Part shown: positions 1 through 4,836 of the stretch, piece by piece | Layout: every line of letters starts with the position of its first letter | Numbering within the stretch: the first letter of the stretch is position 1 | DNA from: Microbacteriaceae bacterium UBA963 | Lineage (GTDB): Bacteria; Actinomycetota; Actinomycetes; Actinomycetales; Microbacteriaceae | Length of the DNA: 6,229 nucleotides | Reading direction: 5' to 3' | NCBI GenBank assembly: GCA_002292955.1 | Contig: DBCH01000136.1 | Coordinates: 877 to 7,105, forward strand | Translations under genes and position numbers: made by a program | The notes under the pieces: generated by a model | What the model saw: only the letters and a program-made list of their open reading frames with translations | What the model was told of the DNA's origin: nothing | Database searches by the model: none

Positions 1-1437
1 CTCGGAGTACTGCGGGTAGCGACTGGCCAGATCTGTGGCGCTGCCAAAAGACTTGGCCAGCGCCGCCGACGTTTCGCTCGTAATCTGTTGTTGCACCGCG
101 GACGGTTCGGCGGCGATATCGGCGGCTATCGATCGCGCGTAGCCGGCCCCGAGAATGGCGCCCAGAATGGACTGCATGATGGCGCCACCCAGGTCGCGCT
201 GAAGATCACCAGTGCCCGAGGCCATTCCCACTTTGGTTACGGGAACCGAGTTGGTGAGGGCATGCGACGCGGGCGTTCCCGCGATACCCACACCGAGCCC
301 AATCAGGGCGTAACTCAGTGCCACCCACACGTACGGAGTGGTGAGTCCCCACAGCACGAGCATCGACGTGAAGCCCAGTAAACACAGTGCGAAGCCGATG
401 AGCAGGGTGATGCGCGATCCGAGTTGGCCGGTCAGGCGCGACGACAGCGGTGCCACAGCAATCATGGCCACGACACACGGCAGAATTGCCGTTCCGGCCA
501 TGAGCGGGTCGTAGCCCAAGACGTTCTGCAAAAACTGTTGCCCAATGAACATGGCACCCATGAGAGAACCGAACACGATGATGCCCGATACGGCGGCCAC
601 CCAAAACGTGGGGCGCTTGGCGAACGTCAGGTCGAACAGCGGGAAACGAGCCCGCGTCTGTCGCCAGAAGAAGGCCACACCGCCCAGAACCGTGATCACC
701 CCCATGCCGATCACGGTCATCAGGTGGCCATCGAGCGCCACGAAGTTGATGGTCAAGACAAGTCCGCCAAAGAAAATGGCCGAGAAAATGCCGCCCCAGT
801 GGTCCACCGGCTCGGTTGTCTCACTGAGCTTGGCGGGCACGTTGAGGATCACGAGGACAATGGCCACGACGGCGAAAGGAACGGCCACCAGGAACATCCA
901 GTTCCACGTGGTCACCATCAGGAGCGCCCCCGCAATCAGCGGCGAGAGCGCAGAGAGGCCCGCGCCGAGGGCAGACCACAGCGCGATGGCGGTGGTGCGC
1001 CGAGACCCGGCCCAAATGGCGGTGATCAGGGCCAGGGTGGTGGGGTAGGCCATGCCGGCGGCAACACCACCGAGTAGTCGGGAGATGGCAAGAATTTCGA
1101 TGCTCGTGGCAAAGAACGACATAAACGCCGCCGGAATCCCCAGTGAGAGTCCGAGAATCAGCATGCCCTTGCGCCCGAAGCGGTCACCCAGGGCGCCGAG
1201 GTACAGCACCGAAATCGACAGGCCGAGCGAGAATCCCACGGCCACAAGATTGAGACCCACCTGTGAGGCGTCAAGTTCTTTGCCAATTTGGGGCAGGCCC
1301 ACGTTGGCCACCGACAGGTTCATGTTTGCCACGCCGGCCCCGAGAATGAGGGCGGTGAGGGCCGCGGCGGACTTGGCCTTACTCAGGCCGGATGCTCCCG
1401 ATCCGTTGGACACGGTCGGCGATGAGGAGGTAGCCAT
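1..1437 (-). CDS. MFS transporter, DHA2/EmrB-QacA-like drug:H+ antiporter type, 3' end outside window
   Basis: Reading the minus strand from the ATG at 1437 gives 479 codons with no stop, so the gene runs off the left edge. The product is a hydrophobic multi-pass membrane protein. Residues 1-23 are a Ser/Gly-rich cytoplasmic tail and about 13 membrane segments follow. Visible family marks are MFS motif A, GALGDRFGRK (81-90), in the loop after TM2; a motif-C-like ALSPLIAGALL (163-173) in TM5; and the late GMASGTGDLQRDLGG (404-418). The polar stretch at about 434-479, ending SRYPQYSE, resembles the loop before the last helix in 14-TM drug exporters, so only about one helix should be missing. 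Known for the family: proton-driven efflux of drugs or small metabolites; the substrate cannot be predicted. Start choice: AGGA lies 8 bases upstream of ATG 1437. An in-frame ATG at 1446 has no good spacing. It is transcribed divergently from rpsB, and no adjacent regulator gene is visible. Confidence 0.9.
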   Translation of the reverse strand, partial: MATSSSPTVSNGSGASGLSKAKSAAALTALILGAGVANMNLSVANVGLPQIGKELDASQVGLNLVAVGFSLGLSISVLYLGALGDRFGRKGMLILGLSLGIPAAFMSFFATSIEILAISRLLGGVAAGMAYPTTLALITAIWAGSRRTTAIALWSALGAGLSALSPLIAGALLMVTTWNWMFLVAVPFAVVAIVLVILNVPAKLSETTEPVDHWGGIFSAIFFGGLVLTINFVALDGHLMTVIGMGVITVLGGVAFFWRQTRARFPLFDLTFAKRPTFWVAAVSGIIVFGSLMGAMFIGQQFLQNVLGYDPLMAGTAILPCVVAMIAVAPLSSRLTGQLGSRITLLIGFALCLLGFTSMLVLWGLTTPYVWVALSYALIGLGVGIAGTPASHALTNSVPVTKVGMASGTGDLQRDLGGAIMQSILGAILGAGYARSIAADIAAEPSAVQQQITSETSAALAKSFGSATDLASRYPQYSE

Positions 1438-1459
1438 AGTCTCCATCCTGCCCGAATTT

Positions 1460-1487
1460 CTTACACGTGCGCCCATTGCGCTACTCT
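1460..1487 (+). promoter_or_regulatory. Weak candidate promoter for rpsB-tsf
   Basis: CTTACA (1460-1465) shares four of six positions with TTGACA and is followed after 16 bases by TACTCT (1482-1487), which fits the actinobacterial TAnnnT -10 pattern. Transcription would start near 1494 and give a leader of about 190 bases containing both hairpins before rpsB. Other TAnnnT matches in the gap, such as TACCGT at 1536-1541, lack a usable -35, so this is only the best of several weak choices. Confidence 0.25.
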
Positions 1488-1594
1488 GGACATACGTCGA
1501 CCAAGCAATTGGCGGCGAATTCGCGTGTCCAGCTTTACCGTGACAACCGGCCTAACGGTCACCCTCGGGTGCAGGTCGCTCACCGGACACCAGG

Positions 1595-1615
1595 GCAGTT
1601 CTCGCCGAGAACTGC
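1595..1615 (+). promoter_or_regulatory. Perfect 10-bp-arm palindrome in rpsB leader
   Basis: GCAGTTCTCG (1595-1604) and CGAGAACTGC (1606-1615) are exact reverse complements around a single central C. As RNA it would be a hairpin with about nine pairs and a three-base loop; as DNA it is a good dyad for a dimeric repressor. No T-tract follows, so it is not a classical terminator. It does not match operator consensus sequences I know (LexA, CIRCE). Its 5' arm contains GTTCTC, complementary to GAGAAC at the rpsB ribosome binding site. Confidence 0.6.
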
Positions 1616-1629
1616 GACTAACCGCAAGT

Positions 1630-1663
1630 AACGCACGTGCCTGACCTTGGTCACGCCTGCGTT
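1630..1663 (+). promoter_or_regulatory. Bulged hairpin just upstream of rpsB ribosome binding site
   Basis: AACGCA (1630-1635) pairs with TGCGTT (1658-1663). After a C/C mismatch, GTG (1637-1639) pairs with CGC (1654-1656, one G-U), then CC (1640-1641) bulges out and TGAC (1642-1645) pairs with GTCA (1650-1653) across a CTTG loop. The stem ends 7 bases before the Shine-Dalgarno. Autogenous control of rpsB-tsf by S2 through the 5' leader is established in E. coli; that this hairpin is such a site is inference. Confidence 0.5.
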
Positions 1664-1670
1664 GAGAACA

Positions 1671-1676
1671 GGAGAA
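1671..1676 (+). promoter_or_regulatory. rpsB ribosome binding site GGAGAA
   Basis: GGAGAA stands 6 bases before the ATG at 1683 and fixes the rpsB start. An upstream in-frame TTG at 1647 would add 12 residues that do not resemble S2 and lies inside the leader hairpin, so it is rejected. The site overlaps the third leader copy of GAGAAC (1672-1677). Confidence 0.85.
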
Positions 1677-1682
1677 CGGCTC

Positions 1683-2585
1683 ATGGCCGTCGTCACCATT
1701 CGCCAGCTGCTCGACAGCGGCGTTCACTTCGGACACCAGACGCGTCGGTGGAACCCGAAGGTCAAGCGCTTCATTCTTGCCGAGCGCTCGGGCATTCACA
1801 TCATCGACCTTCAGCAGTCGCTGACCTACATCGACCAGGCGTACGACTTCGTCAAGCAGACCGTCGCCCGCGGCGGATCGGTGCTCTTCGTGGGCACCAA
1901 GAAGCAGGCTCAGGAGTCCATTGCCGAGCAGGCAATGCGCGTGGGTCAGCCCTACGTCAACCAGCGCTGGCTGGGTGGACTGCTCACCAACTTCAACACG
2001 ATTAGCCAGCGCCTCGCGCGCATGAAAGAGCTTGAGCAGCTTGACTACGAGGACGCCTCGAAGTCGGGCTTCACCAAGAAAGAGCTGCTGATCAAGAAGC
2101 GCGAGCTCGACAAGCTTCACAAGAGCCTCGGTGGTATTCGCAACCTGCAGAAGACGCCGAGCGCACTCTGGGTTGTCGACACCAAGAAAGAGCACCTCGC
2201 GATTGACGAGGCCAAGAAACTGGGCATCCCGGTTATCGGCATCCTCGACTCCAACTGCGACCCCGACGAGCTGGCGTACCCCATTCCGGGCAACGACGAC
2301 GCTATTCGGTCGGTCGGCCTCCTCACGCGCATTATCGCCGACGCCGTGGCCGAGGGACTCATCGAACGCCACCAGAAGGCAGATTCGGGTCAGGCCGCTG
2401 AGCCCATGGCCGAGTGGGAGCGCGAGCTTCTCGAAGCCGGCGGCGTTGCCGCACCCGCAACCGAGGCACCCGCTGCTGACGCTGCAACCGAGGCACCCGC
2501 CGAGGCTGTTGCCGAAGCCGAGGCCGAAGTTGCTAACGAAACCACCGCAACCGAGGCCGCAGAGCCGGCCGCCGAGAAGGAATAA
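1683..2585 (+). CDS. rpsB: 30S ribosomal protein S2
   Basis: S2 is a late-assembling protein of the small ribosomal subunit that binds near the head-body junction and is needed for S1 or mRNA binding in bacteria that have S1. The 300-residue product opens MAVVTIRQLLDSGVHFGH, the typical N-terminal S2 signature, followed by QTRRWNPKVKRFI (19-31). RWLGGLLTNF lies at 95-104 and the second S2 signature, PSALWVVDTKKEH, at 159-171, continuing to GIPVIGILDSNCDPD (181-195). The conserved fold ends near residue 230. Residues 231-300 are a low-complexity tail rich in Ala, Glu, Pro and Thr, as is common in actinobacterial S2 and unlike the shorter E. coli protein. It is followed after 6 bases by tsf, an almost universal pair. 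A structured leader upstream suggests post-transcriptional control. Confidence 0.98.
   Translation: MAVVTIRQLLDSGVHFGHQTRRWNPKVKRFILAERSGIHIIDLQQSLTYIDQAYDFVKQTVARGGSVLFVGTKKQAQESIAEQAMRVGQPYVNQRWLGGLLTNFNTISQRLARMKELEQLDYEDASKSGFTKKELLIKKRELDKLHKSLGGIRNLQKTPSALWVVDTKKEHLAIDEAKKLGIPVIGILDSNCDPDELAYPIPGNDDAIRSVGLLTRIIADAVAEGLIERHQKADSGQAAEPMAEWERELLEAGGVAAPATEAPAADAATEAPAEAVAEAEAEVANETTATEAAEPAAEKE
2457..2500 (+). repeat. Short in-frame direct repeat in the S2 tail
   Basis: GCAACCGAGGCACCCGC occurs at 2457-2473 and again at 2484-2500, 27 bases (nine codons) apart, coding ATEAPA each time. An 11-base partial copy, GCAACCGAGGC, lies at 2547-2557. The exact nucleotide identity suggests duplication or slippage within the low-complexity tail rather than only amino-acid bias. 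Confidence 0.7.
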
Positions 2586-2591
2586 CCGAAC

Positions 2592-3419
2592 ATGGCTAAT
2601 TTTTCACTCGAAGACGTCAAGACGCTGCGCGAGCGCCTCGGCACGGGCATGGTTGACACCAAAAACGCCCTGGTCGAAGCCGATGGCGACATGGACAAGG
2701 CCGTAGAGATTCTTCGCCTCAAGGGAGCAAAGGGTAACGCCAAGCGCGCCGACCGCTCCACGAGCGAAGGCCTCGTTGCCGCCAAGGCTGAGGGTGGCAA
2801 GGCCACCATCATCGAACTCGCGTGTGAGACCGACTTTGTGGCCAAGGGAGACAAGTTCATCGCCCTCTCAAACAAGGTGCTCGACGCTGTTGTCGCCGCA
2901 GGCGCCACCACGGCTGAGCAGGGACAGGCCGCCGCGGCCGGTTCGCAGACGGTGGCCGACCTCATCAACGACGAGGCAGCCATCATCGGCGAGAAGATTG
3001 AACTGCGTCGCGTTGCCGTTGTGGAGGGCGAGAAGCTTGCCATCTACATGCACCAGACCAGCCAGGACCTGCCCCCGCAGGTGGGCGTTGTGGTGGGCTA
3101 CGCCGGCTCAGACGACGAGACGGCTCGTTCGATAGCCATGCACATCTCGTTCGCCGACCCGCAGTTCCTGGCTCGCGAAGACGTTCCTGCCGCCGAGGTG
3201 GAGAAGGAGCGCCAGATCGTCACCGAGATCACGCGCCAAGAGGGCAAGCCCGAGGCGCAGATCGACAAGATTGTTGACGGTCGTCTGGCCGCGTTCTACA
3301 AGCAGGTCGCCCTGCTCGAACAGGACTATGCACGCGACGACAAGCAGAAGGTGTCGAAGGTGCTCTCCGACGCCGGCCTCACTGTTTCGGGCTTTGTCCG
3401 GTTCAAGGTAGGCGCTTAG
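2592..3419 (+). CDS. tsf: Translation elongation factor Ts
   Basis: EF-Ts is the cytoplasmic nucleotide exchange factor that releases GDP from EF-Tu so it can bind GTP and aminoacyl-tRNA again. The 275-residue protein begins with the UBA-like N-terminal module (about 1-50) carrying LRERLGTGMVDTKNAL (12-27), the first EF-Ts signature. The second signature, ELACETDFVAKGDKF (75-89), contains the Thr80-Asp81-Phe82 core that inserts into EF-Tu next to the magnesium site. Two core subdomains follow, with a coiled-coil-like segment at about 190-255. The C-terminal module ends in SGFVRFKVGA. Length is normal for an actinobacterial EF-Ts. The ATG is preceded by AAGGA (2577-2581) located inside the end of rpsB, so translation is probably linked to rpsB. 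A strong hairpin follows the stop codon. Confidence 0.98.
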   Translation: MANFSLEDVKTLRERLGTGMVDTKNALVEADGDMDKAVEILRLKGAKGNAKRADRSTSEGLVAAKAEGGKATIIELACETDFVAKGDKFIALSNKVLDAVVAAGATTAEQGQAAAAGSQTVADLINDEAAIIGEKIELRRVAVVEGEKLAIYMHQTSQDLPPQVGVVVGYAGSDDETARSIAMHISFADPQFLAREDVPAAEVEKERQIVTEITRQEGKPEAQIDKIVDGRLAAFYKQVALLEQDYARDDKQKVSKVLSDAGLTVSGFVRFKVGA

Positions 3420-3434
3420 TTTCGCAAATCTTTT

Positions 3435-3474
3435 CAGCGCCCGGTTCGTGAGCTTTCTCGCGTGCCGGGCGCTG
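3435..3474 (+). terminator. Strong hairpin after tsf, probable terminator or processing site
   Basis: CAGCGCCCGG (3435-3444) pairs perfectly with CCGGGCGCTG (3465-3474). Inside, after a T-G wobble and a T/T mismatch, CGTGAG (3447-3452) pairs with CTCGCG (3457-3462, one G-U) around a CTTT loop. The result is a nearly continuous stem of about 17 pairs. It starts 15 bases after the tsf stop. No T-run follows, only TGCGTTGGGGG, so it is not a textbook intrinsic terminator. It could terminate partially, protect the rpsB-tsf 3' end, or mark an RNase site. Confidence 0.6.
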
Positions 3475-3493
3475 TGCGTTGGGGGCCGCGCGG

Positions 3494-3499
3494 TAGCGT
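3494..3499 (+). promoter_or_regulatory. Candidate -10 for a pyrH-frr-cdsA promoter
   Basis: TAGCGT fits the actinobacterial TAnnnT -10 pattern and lies directly after the tsf hairpin. Start of transcription near 3506 would leave a leader of about 30 bases with the pyrH AAGGA site. No good -35 is present: the hexamer at 17 bases, GCTGTG (3471-3476), overlaps the 3' arm of the hairpin and is poor. The reasoning is position plus one weak motif. Confidence 0.35.
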
Positions 3500-3536
3500 A
3501 AGACGAACACATCCGCTTGCGCTAAAGGATTAGATC

Positions 3537-4244
3537 ATGCCAAAACGTCGTCGCGTCCTCCTCAAGCTTTCCGGAGAAGCCTTTGGCGGCGGATCCCTCG
3601 GGGTGAATCCCGATGTCGTGGCCTCACTCGCGCAAGAGATTGCCGAAGCGGCCAAACAGGTCGACGTGGCCGTGGTCGTGGGTGGCGGCAACTTCTTTCG
3701 CGGCGCCGAGCTCAGCCAGCGCGGCATGGATCGCGCGCGCGCCGACTACATGGGCATGCTCGGCACGGTCATGAACGCCCTCGCCCTGCAGGACTTCCTC
3801 GAACAGGCCGGGGCGCAACCGCGCGTGCAGTCGGCCATTGCCATGGCGCAGGTCGCCGAGCAGTACATCCCGCTGAGGGCTATCCGCCACCTTGAGAAGG
3901 GGCGCGTCGTCATCTTTGGCGCGGGTGCGGGGTTGCCGTACTTCTCAACCGATACCGTTTCGGCCCAGCGCGCGCTCGAGATTCACGCCGACGTGGTCTT
4001 GGTGGCCAAGAACGGTGTTGACGGCGTCTACTCGGATGACCCCAAGAAGAATCCCGACGCCGCACGGCTCGACACCGTCACTTTTGATGAGGCACTCAAG
4101 AAGGGCCTCAAGGTCGTCGATTCCACCGCATTCTCGCTGTGCATGGATAACAAGATGCCCATGCGCATCTTTGGCATGGAGCCCACGGGAAACATCACCC
4201 AGGCAATTCTCGGGGCACAAATCGGCACCCTCGTCACCAACTAG
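3537..4244 (+). CDS. pyrH: UMP kinase (uridylate kinase)
   Basis: PyrH phosphorylates UMP to UDP with ATP in the cytoplasm, the committed step from de novo pyrimidine synthesis to UTP and CTP. The 235-residue protein belongs to the amino-acid-kinase fold and normally works as a hexamer regulated by GTP and UTP. Visible motifs are KLSGEAFGG (10-18, ATP phosphate binding), VVVGGGNFFRG (46-56), DYMGMLGTVMNALALQD (70-86, UMP pocket and subunit contact), GAGLPYFSTDT (130-140), KNGVDGVYSDDPKKNPDA (158-175, nucleotide site), and STAFSLCMDN (196-205). Length and motif order are standard and all key blocks are intact. AAGGA (3525-3529) stands 7 bases before the ATG. It is separated from tsf by 117 bases with a hairpin and likely promoter, and its stop codon is built into a stem that covers the frr ribosome binding site. 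Confidence 0.98.
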   Translation: MPKRRRVLLKLSGEAFGGGSLGVNPDVVASLAQEIAEAAKQVDVAVVVGGGNFFRGAELSQRGMDRARADYMGMLGTVMNALALQDFLEQAGAQPRVQSAIAMAQVAEQYIPLRAIRHLEKGRVVIFGAGAGLPYFSTDTVSAQRALEIHADVVLVAKNGVDGVYSDDPKKNPDAARLDTVTFDEALKKGLKVVDSTAFSLCMDNKMPMRIFGMEPTGNITQAILGAQIGTLVTN

Positions 4245-4277
4245 ACTCGTTCCACGACCATCCAGACGAAGGAGTCT
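4243..4277 (+). promoter_or_regulatory. Stem linking pyrH stop codon to frr ribosome binding site
   Basis: AGACTCGTTC (4243-4252) pairs with GAAGGAGTCT (4268-4277) in nine of ten positions, with one G/G mismatch (4249/4271) and a 15-base loop. The 3' arm contains the whole frr Shine-Dalgarno AAGGAG (4269-4274). The 5' arm starts with the last two bases of the pyrH TAG stop (4242-4244). A ribosome terminating on pyrH would open the stem, so this has the architecture of a translational coupling switch. Function is inferred from the pairing. Confidence 0.55.
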
Positions 4278-4280
4278 TTC

Positions 4281-4835
4281 GTGATTGCAGCAGTTCTCAG
4301 CGACGCCAAGGACCGCATGGCCAAAGCCGTCGAGGTTGCCAAGGAAGACTTCGCGACCATCCGCACCGGCCGGGCCAACCCCGCACTCTTCCAGAAGATT
4401 CTGGTCGACTACTACGGCACGCCCACTCCGCTGGCGCAACTCGCTTCGCTGCAGAATCCTGAAGCGCGCACAATTCTGATCACGCCCTACGACAAGGGCG
4501 CCCTCAAGGAAATTGAGCAGGCCTTGCGTGATACTCCCAACTTGGGTGCCACGCCGTCCAACGACGGCACCATCATCCGTGTTGCCCTACCCGAGCTCAC
4601 CGAAGAGCGTCGCAAGGAGTACGTGAAGATTGTCAAGGGCAAGGCGGAGGACGCGCGCGTTTCGGTGCGCAACATTCGGCGTAAGGCCAAGGACGACATC
4701 GATGCCCTCAAGGGTGAGGTGGGCGACGACGACCTTGCTCGCGGTGAGAAGGAACTCGAGGCTGCCACAAAAGCGCACATTGATCAGATTGACGATTCTC
4801 TGAAGCGCAAAGAAGCCGAGCTGCTCGAGGTCTAG
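4281..4835 (+). CDS. frr: Ribosome recycling factor
   Basis: RRF acts with EF-G to split post-termination ribosomes into subunits so they can start again. The 184-residue product has the usual length. Domain I, a three-helix bundle, is made from residues 1-29 and about 105-184; domain II, the small beta/alpha head, spans about 30-104. Conserved blocks are RTGRANPALF (28-37) at the first hinge, YYGTPTPL (44-51), SNDGTIIRVALPELTEERR (93-111) at the second hinge, and VRNIRRKAKDD (129-139), the basic helix contacting 23S rRNA. The start is GTG 4281, with AAGGAG (4269-4274) 6 bases before it. That site is buried in a stem with the end of pyrH, which predicts coupled translation. Its stop is separated from the cdsA GTG by a single base. 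Confidence 0.98.
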   Translation: MIAAVLSDAKDRMAKAVEVAKEDFATIRTGRANPALFQKILVDYYGTPTPLAQLASLQNPEARTILITPYDKGALKEIEQALRDTPNLGATPSNDGTIIRVALPELTEERRKEYVKIVKGKAEDARVSVRNIRRKAKDDIDALKGEVGDDDLARGEKELEAATKAHIDQIDDSLKRKEAELLEV

Positions 4836-4836
4836 G

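Larger units (their letters stand above)
1438..1682. other. Divergent intergenic region between MFS gene and rpsB
   Basis: This 245-base gap must carry the promoters of both divergent genes and the rpsB 5' untranslated region. I see no convincing ORF, tRNA or regulator gene. A 10-bp palindrome GCGAATTCGC lies at 1515-1524 and could be a small operator, though it contains an ordinary EcoRI-type core and may be chance. On the minus strand TTGGTC (1504-1499) and TAGCGC (1483-1478), 15 bases apart, are a weak promoter candidate for the transporter. The right third holds the structured elements listed separately. Confidence 0.6.

Noticed and set aside
424..1077. Open frames on the plus strand across the transporter gene
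   Set aside because: The translation is charged, repetitive and rich in His, Arg and Gly, while the opposite strand reads as a continuous MFS protein with motif A and helix periodicity.
1438..1446. Alternative transporter start at ATG 1446
   Set aside because: It adds only Met-Glu-Thr and its nearest AGG abuts the ATG, whereas ATG 1437 has AGGA at 8 bases. It cannot be fully excluded.
1541..1563. GTGAC/GTCAC inverted repeat with 13-base spacing before rpsB
   Set aside because: Only five pairs and no extension into the interior; weaker than the two elements reported.
1647..1682. In-frame TTG start that would extend S2 by 12 residues
   Set aside because: No S2 similarity in the added residues, no ribosome binding site, and it lies in the leader hairpin. 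ATG 1683 has a good GGAGAA.
1461..2372. Open frame of 303 codons on the minus strand opposite rpsB
   Set aside because: It shadows the well-conserved S2 coding sequence and has no recognisable domain or ribosome binding site.
3511..3530. ATCC/GGAT pairing over the pyrH ribosome binding site
   Set aside because: Only four pairs with a weak interior; no better than chance.
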